This document shows, in pieces, positions 1 through 7,311 of a DNA stretch of 54,641 nt. The notes beneath the pieces were generated by a model, which did no database searches, was not told where the DNA came from, and saw only the letters and a program-made list of their open reading frames with translations. The position numbers and the translations under genes were made by a program. Positions within the stretch are counted from its first letter, which is position 1; each line of letters begins with the position of its first letter. Source of the stretch: an uncultured Blautia sp. (lineage in GTDB: Bacteria > Bacillota > Clostridia > Lachnospirales > Lachnospiraceae); assembly GCA_900553515.1 (NCBI GenBank), contig USDN01000014.1, positions 1 through 54,641 of the forward strand, in the 5' to 3' direction.

Positions 1-692
1 GTCTTGCCCATCTTCTTGCCCTCGGAGTTGAGCAGAAGGGTGATGGTCATGGCGTGGGCGTCCTTGCCCAGCTTGCGGCGGATCAGCTCGGTGCCGCCCA
101 GCATGTTGCTCCACTGGTCGTCGCCGCCAAACTCCATGTTGCAGCCGTAATTTTGGAACAGGTGGTAGAAGTCGTAGCTCTGCATGATCATGTAGTTAAA
201 TTCCAGGAAGCTTAATCCTCTTTCCATACGCTGCTTATAGCACTCCGCGGTCAGCATACGGTTTACAGAAAAATGAGGTCCCACCTCACGGAGAAGCTCT
301 ACATAATTCAGACCCATCAGCCAGTCTGCATTGTTTACCATAAGCGCTTTTCCCTCGGAAAAGTCAATAAAACGTTCCATCTGCTTTTTGAAGCAGTCAA
401 TGTTGTGCTGGATAGTTTCTTTTGTCATCATCTGACGCATGTCGGTTCTTCCGGAAGGATCACCGATCATACCGGTTCCGCCGCCGAGAAGAGCGATCGG
501 ACGGTTTCCTGCCATCTGAAGGCGTTTCATCAGGCACAGCGCCATAAAGTGTCCTACATGAAGACTGTCTGCAGTAGGGTCAAAACCAATGTAAAATGTG
601 GCTTTTCCATTGTTTACCATTTCTTTGATCTCGTCTTCGTTTGTCACCTGGGCGATCAGCCCTCTTGCCTGCAGTTCTTCCCAAACTGTCAT
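1..692 (-). CDS. tyrS: Tyrosyl-tRNA synthetase, 5' part (runs off the window)
   Basis: Charges tRNA-Tyr with tyrosine in the cytoplasm. About 230 N-terminal residues are present; the gene continues past base 1. The class Ia fold shows the HIGH-type motif HVGH at residues 45-48, the tyrosine pocket region around GDDQW, and a KMSKS-equivalent KMGK just before the window edge. The ATG at 690-692 follows the ribosome site CAGGAGGAAG at good spacing. It sits directly downstream of a tyrosine T-box, which independently confirms identity. Oddity: the part from base 1 to about 200 has almost exclusively G/C third codon positions (56 of 60 in bases 1-180), while the next 40 codons have about half (22 of 40), so the gene looks mosaic. 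Identity is near certain; the integrity of the distal end is doubtful. Confidence 0.95.
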   Translation of the reverse strand, partial: MTVWEELQARGLIAQVTNEDEIKEMVNNGKATFYIGFDPTADSLHVGHFMALCLMKRLQMAGNRPIALLGGGTGMIGDPSGRTDMRQMMTKETIQHNIDCFKKQMERFIDFSEGKALMVNNADWLMGLNYVELLREVGPHFSVNRMLTAECYKQRMERGLSFLEFNYMIMQSYDFYHLFQNYGCNMEFGGDDQWSNMLGGTELIRRKLGKDAHAMTITLLLNSEGKKMGK

Positions 693-710
693 AATATCTT
701 CCTCCTGTAT

Positions 711-975
711 TAAAAAGCCCGGTTCCTGTCCTTTTAGGACGAGAACCGGGTCCCGTGATACCACCTAAATTCACAGAAAGCGTCTGCCTCCTGCCTCGTT
801 AAGCACGATAACGTGTGCCGATCCGCTGCAGCCTACTTACAGGATATCCTCTGTTCGGTGCAGAGCTCCGAGATGTATTCGCAAAAGTTCCGCACGCGCC
901 TCTCACCATCCGGCAGCTCTCTGTGTGCTTTCCTGAAGCTACTTCTTCTCTTCCAAGCCGTTTCATATACTTCTA
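711..975 (-). promoter_or_regulatory. T-box riboswitch controlling tyrS (tyrosine specifier)
   Basis: A leader RNA that senses uncharged tRNA-Tyr by codon-anticodon pairing and switches between terminator and antiterminator. The conserved T-box core AGGTGGTATCACGG lies at 753-766 (read on the minus strand). The stem I specifier loop reads GAATACATC with the Tyr codon TAC at 875-877. The terminator hairpin at 718-750 with a T-run lies between core and start codon. A consensus promoter is at 978-1006. Order and spacing are classic for a Firmicutes aminoacyl-tRNA synthetase leader. Confidence 0.95.
712..750 (-). terminator. Conditional terminator of the tyrS T-box
   Basis: Stem CCCGGTTCTCGTCC / GGACAGGAACCGGG (minus strand) with a loop of about five bases, followed by TTTTT. 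The 5' arm adjoins the T-box core, so base pairing of the core with tRNA would disrupt this hairpin and allow tyrS transcription. Confidence 0.9.
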
Positions 976-977
976 AA

Positions 978-1006
978 AGTATACAAATCCCCCCATTGTT
1001 TGTCAA
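978..1006 (-). promoter_or_regulatory. Sigma-A promoter of the tyrS T-box transcript
   Basis: TTGACA at 1001-1006, a 17-base spacer, TATACT at 978-983, all on the minus strand. It lies just downstream of rnhA, so tyrS is transcribed from its own promoter. Confidence 0.9.
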
Positions 1007-1040
1007 GAGGGATTGCCCTGTAATTTATCAACTTAAAGTG

Positions 1041-1526
1041 TCAGAGAGTGCTGTCCAATCCCTCATCTGTATAAAGCTCCGTTCCGTCGGCAGCAGCCGT
1101 TGCAAGCTGGTCGCACCGCTCATTCAGAGGATTGTCCGCATGTCCTTTTACCCAGCGGAACGTTACCTGATGTGGTTCTTTTGCCTTCAGAAGACGCTTC
1201 CACAGATCCACATTTTTTACATCCTGATTTTTTCCGCGCTTCCAGTTTTTTTTCAGCCAGGAATCGATCCAGTGCTGATTGAACGCATCCACCAGGTATT
1301 TGGAATCTGAAAAAAGTTCCACCTGGCAGGGACGGTTCAATGCCTCCAGGGCCACAATGGCAGCCATCAGCTCCATACGGTTGTTTGTTGTTTTTTTGTA
1401 GCCCCGGGATAATTCTCTTTCATGAAGCTGTCCTTTGGAGTCCACATACTGAAGAACCGCTCCATAGCCTCCCGGTCCGTCCGGATTTCCTCTGGCAGCA
1501 CCATCGGTATATATTTTTACATACAT
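1041..1526 (-). CDS. rnhA: Ribonuclease HI
   Basis: Cleaves the RNA strand of RNA-DNA hybrids, removing R-loops and primer remnants. The 161 residues match the usual ~155-residue family length. The active-site carboxylates are visible: D8 in YTDGAARGNP, E52 in NRMELMA, D74 in FSDSKY and D139 in NERCD, with the catalytic loop H129 in KGHAD. The basic handle region (KKNWKRGKNQ) typical of E. coli-type RNase HI is present. The ATG at 1526 is preceded by AGGAGG. It is the last gene of a likely three-gene unit with the PHP phosphatase (14 bases upstream) and the MutS-like gene, before the separate tyrS T-box promoter. Confidence 0.95.
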   Translation of the reverse strand: MYVKIYTDGAARGNPDGPGGYGAVLQYVDSKGQLHERELSRGYKKTTNNRMELMAAIVALEALNRPCQVELFSDSKYLVDAFNQHWIDSWLKKNWKRGKNQDVKNVDLWKRLLKAKEPHQVTFRWVKGHADNPLNERCDQLATAAADGTELYTDEGLDSTL

Positions 1527-1540
1527 GTTGTTTCCTCCTG

Positions 1541-2302
1541 TTATTTTCTGTGCACGGCAGATGAGTGCTTTCTTTTTTTTGCATCTGCAAGAATCCTGCG
1601 TGGATTCTTAATAAAAATGTCCTCTGCACAGGCGATGCCGAATTTTCTTTCCGTATAGGCATAGGCATCCCCCAGCCTGGAGATCCGTTCCCGGCTTCCA
1701 TGGCTGTCTGATCCGACAAAATGAACTTCTCCGCGTTTCATTAATGCTCTGCAGAAACGTTTTGTTCCAAATCCTTCTTTTCCGACAAGGCTGTCTGCAT
1801 TTATCTGAGTCATAGCTCCCATAGAAATCAGTTCTTCTACTAAACCGATATTTTCTCTCATAATATCGTACCGTTCCACATGAGCAATAATTGGCTTATA
1901 TCCACTGCTCAGAAGAGCATACAATCGTTCTCTGATATAAAAAACATCCATACGATTAGAAAATTCTGTCAACACATACCTGGAGCCTGCCATAGTCGGA
2001 ACCTGACCGGAACGAAGAAGCGGAACCATATCGATCTCGGCATGAAATTCACACCCCAGATACAGTCTTAAATCCTGGTCATACTCCCAGGCAGCTTCTC
2101 TCAGAATACGAAATTGTTTTTTTATTTCTGCCACAGGAGTTTCAAACATTCTTTTTCTGTGATGTGGTGTTACGATGATCGTGCGCACACCCTGATCATA
2201 TTCCATTTTCAGCATTTTTACTGCTTCTTTTAAATCCACTGCTCCGTCATCCACATAAGGAATCATATGACAATGGATGTCAATAAGGCCTGATACCGGC
2301 AT
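1541..2302 (-). CDS. CpsB/YwqE-type PHP-domain tyrosine phosphatase
   Basis: A 253-residue PHP metallo-phosphatase of the CpsB/CapC/YwqE family, which in other Firmicutes dephosphorylates the BY-kinase controlling capsule and exopolysaccharide synthesis. Metal-ligand motifs: DIHCH (8-12), TPHH, CEFHAE, HVERY and GSDSH near the C-terminus. No signal peptide or membrane helix; cytoplasmic. No polysaccharide genes or BY-kinase lie nearby, so the in vivo substrate is open. It lies between the MutS-like gene (26 bases) and rnhA (14 bases), consistent with one transcript. Other PHP hydrolases (histidinol phosphatase) share the fold, but the DIHCH/HVERY spacing fits CpsB best. Confidence 0.85.
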   Translation of the reverse strand: MPVSGLIDIHCHMIPYVDDGAVDLKEAVKMLKMEYDQGVRTIIVTPHHRKRMFETPVAEIKKQFRILREAAWEYDQDLRLYLGCEFHAEIDMVPLLRSGQVPTMAGSRYVLTEFSNRMDVFYIRERLYALLSSGYKPIIAHVERYDIMRENIGLVEELISMGAMTQINADSLVGKEGFGTKRFCRALMKRGEVHFVGSDSHGSRERISRLGDAYAYTERKFGIACAEDIFIKNPRRILADAKKRKHSSAVHRK

Positions 2303-2328
2303 AAACGCCTCGCACCTCCAATATCAAA

Positions 2329-4035
2329 TCATTTTCGACAGGCTTTCCATACTCCTGTCTTTTCAAAATCAGCAGCTGCCTGCTCTGCCTCCTTTACGAT
2401 CTCCGGAGAATACTCCAGCATAGACAACAGTTTAATAGCATTTCTGCTTGTTGCTCGTCCCTCTTTTAAAAGGTAGTTAAAAAGCACCTGATGTTCCTGT
2501 ACCTCTTCCTCAAAATGAAGGTTTCGGTATTGACCTTCCAGAATATAAGACAGTTCAATGTCATGGGTGGCAGCAAAAGGAAGCACCCATTTCTGGTTCA
2601 ATGAACTGAGTATCCTGGAAGAAGCTGCAATTCGTTCAATAGTATTTGTCCCCCGCAGTACTTCATCAATAATACAGAGAAGGGGATTCCCTTTTGTACT
2701 TTCATCCAAAATCCTTTTCAGTGACCGGATTTCTACGATAAAGTAGCTTTCTCCGCCAGACAGATCGTCTCTTAATGCCATGGAAGTCATCACTTTAAGA
2801 AAAGGAGCCTCATAACAGGAGCATGTACAGGTCAGAACCGTTTGTGCAAGAATACTGTTGATGGCCATATTTTTCAAAAAAGTAGATTTTCCAGATGCAT
2901 TCGAACCTGTGATCAGAACGCCCGTTTCTGCTTCAATACTGTTTGCAACAGGCTTCTGAATCAGAGGATGATAAAGATCTTCCGTCTTCAGCCGGACATG
3001 ATCTGATCCCATTTGTATGAATTCCGGTCTGCACCAGAGAGGCAGCAATTCCCGGAAGGAGGCAATCGCAATGGCTGCATCTAGTTCTCCCAGATTGTCC
3101 AGAAGATCCATAATCTCTTCCGTTTTTCCCTGGATAGATTTCAGAGTCTTATTGTATGTGATGATATCTATATGGAATACCATTCGGATATAATCAAGCA
3201 GCAGCTGAGCCGGATCTCCCGAAGTTTCATTTTTACTGGTCAGGAAGAACGCGCGCTTTTTTAATCCGGCCAGGGCCTTTTTACCATTACGGATATGTTC
3301 CATCTGTCTCTTTGTCTCCGGCCAGTCCACATTCTCCATTTTTTCTGCCATATCCAGCATACGGAGAAAACTGGAAAAGCAATCCAGAAATGCCCCGATC
3401 CTTACTCTGTCATTTCCTGCATAATAATAAATCACGTTTCCTGTACTGAGCAAAACAAATAAAAGAAGCCCCGCTACCGGATACAGAGGAAGAATCACAA
3501 AAAGTGTAAGGAGAAGCACGACTAATATCAGCCAGTGAAAACCGGTATGGACTGTAGGAGCATTTTCCAGCGCTAAAATTGTATCCGCAAGGGAGCCATG
3601 CCAGGTTTTCCCCACCCCCGACAGCATCATCTGCATTTTTTCTCTTTTTTCTTTATTTTCTGCAAAAAAACAAATAAGTTCTTCTCTTTTTTCTATGTCT
3701 TCTTTGTTAAATAACGGACGCCTGAGCATATCATAAAGAACATCCTCACCTGGGGAAGAAACCGTCTGATTGATCAGCATATATATCCTGTCCATATCCA
3801 GGTCATTCCAGGTAATATCATCTATACAGAACCCCTGTCCTTCTTTTCTGCGAAAATAATGAGAAATATTTTCGATATCTCCCGGTGAATATTCCCGTTC
3901 CGGAACTTGTCCATAAATTCTCTGGATCTTTCGCCGCAGTCGTTTTTTACTTTTATATTTCTCATAACCGATCCATATGATAAATAAAGAAAACAGCACT
4001 GCCGATATCAGGATCACCGTTATATATGGATGCAT
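2329..4035 (-). CDS. Membrane-anchored MutS-family ATPase
   Basis: A MutS-type ABC ATPase of 568 residues lacking the mismatch-recognition N-terminal domains of MutS1. The start is set at the ATG at 4035, behind AAAGGTGG; an upstream in-frame ATG at 4161 coincides with the promoter -35 and is unlikely. A hydrophobic helix follows the start (residues ~5-22) and a helical hairpin spans ~167-200, so the protein is probably membrane bound. The Walker A is TGSNASGKST (~377-386), the signature is DLSGGES and the Walker B is LLCIIDE (~452-458). Proteins of this layout are common in Clostridia and have no firmly established role; they are not MutS2, since no Smr domain is seen. First gene of a unit with the PHP phosphatase and rnhA. 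Confidence 0.8.
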   Translation of the reverse strand: MHPYITVILISAVLFSLFIIWIGYEKYKSKKRLRRKIQRIYGQVPEREYSPGDIENISHYFRRKEGQGFCIDDITWNDLDMDRIYMLINQTVSSPGEDVLYDMLRRPLFNKEDIEKREELICFFAENKEKREKMQMMLSGVGKTWHGSLADTILALENAPTVHTGFHWLILVVLLLTLFVILPLYPVAGLLLFVLLSTGNVIYYYAGNDRVRIGAFLDCFSSFLRMLDMAEKMENVDWPETKRQMEHIRNGKKALAGLKKRAFFLTSKNETSGDPAQLLLDYIRMVFHIDIITYNKTLKSIQGKTEEIMDLLDNLGELDAAIAIASFRELLPLWCRPEFIQMGSDHVRLKTEDLYHPLIQKPVANSIEAETGVLITGSNASGKSTFLKNMAINSILAQTVLTCTCSCYEAPFLKVMTSMALRDDLSGGESYFIVEIRSLKRILDESTKGNPLLCIIDEVLRGTNTIERIAASSRILSSLNQKWVLPFAATHDIELSYILEGQYRNLHFEEEVQEHQVLFNYLLKEGRATSRNAIKLLSMLEYSPEIVKEAEQAAADFEKTGVWKACRK

Positions 4036-4111
4036 AAAACCACCTTTCTTTATCTGTAGCAAAATTTTCTTTCCTTTTATCAGCGTCGACGTACAAGGGA
4101 AAACACGCCTT

Positions 4112-4140
4112 TTGTATACCAACACTAAGCTGAGTATACT
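4112..4140 (+). promoter_or_regulatory. Sigma-A promoter of the Cys-rich gene (half of a symmetric pair)
   Basis: TTGTAT (4112-4117), 17-base spacer, TATACT (4135-4140). The -10 shares the palindrome AGTATACT with the oppositely directed promoter of the MutS-like gene. Confidence 0.75.
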
Positions 4141-4161
4141 GAAAAAATTTTTTTCTGTCAA
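4133..4161 (-). promoter_or_regulatory. Sigma-A promoter of the MutS-like operon (half of a symmetric pair)
   Basis: On the minus strand: TTGACA (4156-4161), 17-base spacer, TATACT (4133-4138). Its -10 overlaps the plus-strand -10 by four bases, so only one direction can be melted at a time. Confidence 0.8.
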
Positions 4162-4236
4162 TCATAAACCCGCAGTCACAGAGGACATCCTCAGCTCATA
4201 GTATGAAGTGTAGAACAAATTACGGAGGCTTTTGTA

Positions 4237-4524
4237 ATGAGTGATTTAGCTGCTACAAACTGTGGTTGCGGAGAAGAAAGATGCGGATGTGGATGTGAAA
4301 ACCAGTGTGGCTGCGGATGCAGTACAGGAAACGGGTTTTCAGGAGGCAATTCCTGCAGCTGCATCCTTTGGATCATCATTCTTATGTGTATCTGCGGAAA
4401 CAACAATAACAGCAATTGCGGATGCGGAAACAACGGCGGCGACTGCTGCTGGATTCTTGTGATCCTTCTCCTCCTTTGCGGCGGATGCGGCAATGGATGG
4501 GGCGGAAACAACGGCTGTTTCTAA
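4237..4524 (+). CDS. Cysteine/glycine-rich small protein with hydrophobic segments
   Basis: A 95-residue protein with 19 cysteines (20 %), mostly as CGC and CGCGC clusters alternating with two hydrophobic stretches (ILWIIILMCIC, ~43-53; WILVILLLLC, ~72-81) and Gly/Asn-rich linkers. The start ATG follows ACGGAGGC. It has its own promoter (4112-4140) and is followed by a terminator, so it is monocistronic. Similar cysteine-rich chorion-like small proteins occur in Clostridia and some are associated with spores, but function is not known. Alternatives are a metal-binding or cross-linked surface protein. The composition argues against a shadow frame, since good ribosome site, promoter and terminator all agree. 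Confidence 0.75.
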   Translation: MSDLAATNCGCGEERCGCGCENQCGCGCSTGNGFSGGNSCSCILWIIILMCICGNNNNSNCGCGNNGGDCCWILVILLLLCGGCGNGWGGNNGCF

Positions 4525-4543
4525 GCATTCCGCAGCAAAAAAG

Positions 4544-4570
4544 GCAGAGGTTAATCCCTCTGCTTTTCTT
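4544..4570. terminator. Hairpin between convergent small genes
   Basis: GCAGAGG / CCTCTGC stem (4544-4550 and 4557-4563) followed by TTTTCTT on the plus strand, and by CTTTTTT on the minus strand. It can end the Cys-rich transcript and probably also the small minus-strand gene whose stop codon lies in its loop. Confidence 0.75.
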
Positions 4571-4694
4571 GCTGTTTCTCCTTTTCTTTTTTCTCATTCT
4601 CCTCCTTATTATTCCTTTTCGCTTTCAGACATTCCAGATCTATTTCATAGAAAGCATTTCCATCAAGAATAATTCTCTGTTTTTCTTTTTTCAA
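4551..4694 (-). CDS. 47-residue small protein with TTG start, unknown function
   Basis: A short frame with signs of being real: TTG start at 4694, ribosome site GGGGG seven bases upstream, and a non-random sequence. An ordered N-terminal part (RIILDGNAFYEIDLECLK, ~6-23) is followed by a highly charged Lys/Glu/Gln tail, probably a helix. The stop codon TAA lies in the loop of the terminator hairpin 4544-4563. I recall similar small proteins with a YEID-xECL motif in Lachnospiraceae, but cannot verify this. No promoter was identified with confidence. It runs convergently with the Cys-rich gene and divergently from the sigma-E-like operon. Confidence 0.55.
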   Translation of the reverse strand: MKKEKQRIILDGNAFYEIDLECLKAKRNNKEENEKKEKEKQQEKQRD

Positions 4695-4777
4695 AGCAAT
4701 TCCCCCAGATCATTGATCTGTTTTATTATATGACAGATACTTTTTTCATGTACCATGGAGCATTTACCATAAATGGT

Positions 4778-4806
4778 GCATATCATGAATACAGAAAACA
4801 TACATT
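4778..4806 (+). promoter_or_regulatory. Sigma-E-like (mother-cell sporulation) promoter
   Basis: GCATATC (4778-4784), a 14-base spacer, CATACATT (4799-4806). In Bacillus subtilis the sigma-E consensus is KMATATT, 14-15 bases, CATACAHT; only the last base of the -35 differs. The predicted transcript would start within ~10 bases of the ribosome site AAAGGAG of the next gene. No sigma-A promoter is evident in this gap. Confidence 0.65.
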
Positions 4807-4827
4807 TTCAGCAAAGGAGTTTGTTTT

Positions 4828-5154
4828 ATGGATCAGGAAACGATATCTCAGACTGCATTGGATCAAATGGTAAGCAGCGATCAGGGGCAGCTTCTCAAGG
4901 CAGCTGTGCCTTATCTGTCACCCCGAGGACAGCAAATGATCTCCATTTACTCCAAACTTCAGGAACTTTTTAATACCATCGTATTATTTTCACCAGACCG
5001 GCAGGGAATCCAGTCCTGTTCCGCTGCTGCTTCAGATCCATTGGAAGTTCTCCAGGATCTCCGCAGATTCAGTTATGGACATAGCCGACAAATGCTGGAT
5101 CAGGCTGCAGATATGATGGCTCTTATAGAAATAATGAAAGTCTTAAATGAATAA
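4828..5154 (+). CDS. Conserved-looking 108-residue protein, possible sporulation gene
   Basis: I do not recognise a named family. The protein is soluble and helical, without signal peptide: an N-terminal segment (LLKAAVPYLSPRGQQMISIY, ~22-41) is followed by a polar middle and a C-terminal helix (QMLDQAADMMALIEIMK). The ATG is preceded by AAAGGAG at nine bases. It forms an operon with the next gene (23-base gap), and the only promoter seen is sigma-E-like, suggesting mother-cell expression during sporulation (inference). The next protein has a similar PFL-MSAAS-type segment, so the two may be distantly related or interact. Confidence 0.65.
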   Translation: MDQETISQTALDQMVSSDQGQLLKAAVPYLSPRGQQMISIYSKLQELFNTIVLFSPDRQGIQSCSAAASDPLEVLQDLRRFSYGHSRQMLDQAADMMALIEIMKVLNE

Positions 5155-5177
5155 AATCGTAAAAGGAAGGGATTTGT

Positions 5178-5450
5178 ATGGATACAAGCTGGCAGAATAA
5201 TCCGAAACTTGCAGGTATGGATAAAAGTAAGCTGGAAATGCTTCAGAATCTTGCGGAACAGGGAACAGGCAGGAACGCCTCCGATATGCTCCCATTCCTT
5301 ATGAGTGCAGCTTCCCAGGGAAAAAACAGCGGACTTCATTTTTCTTCTGAAGAAATCTCCACTGTACTGGAAGTCCTGAAAATGGGCAAATCTCCCCAGG
5401 AAGCTGCAAAATTAGACCGTATTGTCAGTCTGATGAAAATGATCCGGTAA
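5178..5450 (+). CDS. 90-residue protein, operon partner of the sigma-E-like gene
   Basis: Unrecognised small helical protein. The N-terminal half contains KSKLEMLQNLAEQGTGRNA, then MLPFLMSAAS, and the C-terminal half ends in EISTVLEVLKMGKSPQEAAK and a basic helix. No cysteines, no membrane helix. The ATG follows AAAGGAAGG. It follows the 108-residue gene by 23 bases and ends 3 bases before the convergent cinA stop, so its terminator is not obvious. Expression is inferred to follow the sigma-E-like promoter. Confidence 0.65.
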   Translation: MDTSWQNNPKLAGMDKSKLEMLQNLAEQGTGRNASDMLPFLMSAASQGKNSGLHFSSEEISTVLEVLKMGKSPQEAAKLDRIVSLMKMIR

Positions 5451-5453
5451 GAA

Positions 5454-6722
5454 TCAGCTGTTTTTGCTGACTCCCTCCATAATACATTCTCTTAAAAATG
5501 CAAGTGCATGTGCAGTTGTCTGTTCCCGTATCTTAGTACGATTGCCTGTAAAATGATACTCACGGACAACTGTCTTGCCATTATAGCAGCAGCCTATAAA
5601 CACAGTCCCTACAGGCTTTTCTTTCGTACCGCCATCTGGTCCTGCAATTCCGGTCACAGAAAGACAGATATCTGTTTTGGCTACAAAGCATCCTCCCTTT
5701 GCCATTTCCTTGGCGCATTTTTCAGAAACTGCACCATTGACTTTAAGAGTAGTCTTTTTCACCCCAAGACTTTTGCGCTTTGCACGATTACTATAGGTAA
5801 CCATTCCCTGAAGGAACACCTCCGACGCGCCTGGTACATTGACGATCCTGGCTGCAATCGCACCTCCTGTACAGGATTCTGCCAGAGAAAGGGTCAGCTT
5901 CTGGTCTTTCAGCATATCTACCACTGCTTCTTCCAGCGTTTTGCTTTCTTCTGTAGCAAAAATATTTTTTCCAAAGCGGCTTTTCAATTCTCTGACTACC
6001 GGCTTGATCAATTTCTTACAGTCTTTTTCGCTTTCTGCCTTGGCAGTCACTCTCAAATGAACTTCACCGGTTTTTGCATAAGGAGCAATCGTTGGGTTAG
6101 ACTGTTTCTCGATCAGATCCTGGATTTCCTCTGCAACCTGGCTTTCACCAATGGAGCAGATCTTTACCATCTGAGAATAAATAATCTCCGGCTGTTTCTT
6201 GCGAAGATAAGGAAATACTTCTTCCTCAAACATAGGCTTCAGTTCATTTGGAGGTCCGGGAAGAAGAATCGCTGTTTTACCATTTTTTTCAATGATAAGA
6301 CCCGGAGCTGTTCCATTATGATTATCAAGTACCAGTGCACCCTGAGGAACCATTGCCTGTTTGTAGTTATTCGATGTGATCCTGCGCTGAGAATCATTTT
6401 TCTCGTACTGTTTCAGATATGCTTCCAGAAGTTCTCTGCTGTGCGCATCCTCCACAAGAGGAAGCCCCATCACCTCTGATGTGATCTCTTTCGTAAGATC
6501 GTCCTCCGTAGGTCCCAGTCCTCCGGTGAGGATGACAACATCCGAACGATCCAATGCTGTTTTGATCGTACTTCTCATTCTTTCTTCGTTGTCTCCTACC
6601 ACAGTCTGATAATACAAAGTCAGACCAAGCTGCGCACATTTCTCTGCCAGATAAGCGCTGTTTGTATTCACAATATTACCAAGTAATATTTCTGTTCCCA
6701 CTGCTATCAGTTCTGTAATCAT
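5454..6722 (-). CDS. cinA: CinA-family protein (NMN deamidase / putative pyrophosphatase)
   Basis: A 422-residue two-domain CinA. The N-terminal MoCF-biosynthesis-like domain (about 4-170) carries VGTEILLGNI, ILTGGLGPTEDD and LLPGPPNE, associated in characterised homologues with ADP-ribose/NAD-metabolite pyrophosphatase activity. The C-terminal CinA domain (about 258-410) has LAESCTGG and SVTGIAGPDGG, the nicotinamide-mononucleotide deamidase (PncC) signature. Role: pyridine nucleotide salvage; in naturally competent species cinA is linked to recA. It is the last gene of the yicC-to-cinA operon, 49 bases after pgsA. Full length, ATG start at 6722 behind AGGAGGCTGC. Confidence 0.93.
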   Translation of the reverse strand: MITELIAVGTEILLGNIVNTNSAYLAEKCAQLGLTLYYQTVVGDNEERMRSTIKTALDRSDVVILTGGLGPTEDDLTKEITSEVMGLPLVEDAHSRELLEAYLKQYEKNDSQRRITSNNYKQAMVPQGALVLDNHNGTAPGLIIEKNGKTAILLPGPPNELKPMFEEEVFPYLRKKQPEIIYSQMVKICSIGESQVAEEIQDLIEKQSNPTIAPYAKTGEVHLRVTAKAESEKDCKKLIKPVVRELKSRFGKNIFATEESKTLEEAVVDMLKDQKLTLSLAESCTGGAIAARIVNVPGASEVFLQGMVTYSNRAKRKSLGVKKTTLKVNGAVSEKCAKEMAKGGCFVAKTDICLSVTGIAGPDGGTKEKPVGTVFIGCCYNGKTVVREYHFTGNRTKIREQTTAHALAFLRECIMEGVSKNS

Positions 6723-6771
6723 CTTTTGCAGCCTCCTTTTTCTATTCCTTATGTAAGTATGAAAGATCCTG

Positions 6772-7311
6772 TTACTCCTGCATGGACAGTACAGAGCGGT
6801 TCTGCCAGATGTAAGTGATCAGAGAAATCACCGTCAGCGCCAGAGACAGCCAGATAAAAATCTGCTCCAGAACTGCAAACACTCCGCCAAAATGCAGGAT
6901 CAAAAGGATAATCATAATCATCTGTGAAACTGTTTTAAATTTACCCCAGTAATTTGCCGCAATCACAATCCCGTTTTCTGCGGCGATCAGGCGGAATCCG
7001 CTGATAATAAACTCTCTCGCAATGATTACAATCACAATCCACGCCGGAAGCCTTTCCAGCTGGATCATACAGATCATAGCGGAGCATACAAGCAGCTTAT
7101 CTGCCAGTGGATCCATAAATTTTCCAAAATTTGTTACCAAATGATGCTTTCTTGCTAGATATCCGTCGAACCAGTCTGTTACACTGGCTCCCACAAAGAT
7201 CACCAGGGAAATATACCTGTTTGCTTCTCCTCCGATATCTGTCAACAGAAACAAAACCATAAAAGGAACGAGTATCATTCTTCCAACTGTCAGTTTATTC
7301 GGTGTATTCAT
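6772..7311 (-). CDS. pgsA: CDP-diacylglycerol-glycerol-3-phosphate 3-phosphatidyltransferase
   Basis: Makes phosphatidylglycerol phosphate from CDP-diacylglycerol, the committed step to phosphatidylglycerol and cardiolipin. The 179-residue membrane protein has the full CDP-alcohol phosphatidyltransferase signature D46-x2-DG-x2-AR-x8-G-x3-D-x3-D71 and about five hydrophobic helices. The start overlaps the rimO end by 17 bases, implying translational coupling. Length and motif are standard; the CDP-alcohol family also includes PssA, but size and the pgsA-cinA order are typical of Firmicutes pgsA. Confidence 0.94.
   Translation of the reverse strand: MNTPNKLTVGRMILVPFMVLFLLTDIGGEANRYISLVIFVGASVTDWFDGYLARKHHLVTNFGKFMDPLADKLLVCSAMICMIQLERLPAWIVIVIIAREFIISGFRLIAAENGIVIAANYWGKFKTVSQMIMIILLILHFGGVFAVLEQIFIWLSLALTVISLITYIWQNRSVLSMQE

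Noticed and set aside
4561..4760. Plus-strand continuation of coding after the Cys-rich gene
   Set aside because: The plus-strand frame is a pyrimidine-rich shadow of the minus-strand small gene and follows a terminator.
5508..6479. A 323-codon plus-strand frame opposite cinA
   Set aside because: cinA motifs fix the coding strand; the other frame has no supporting signal.
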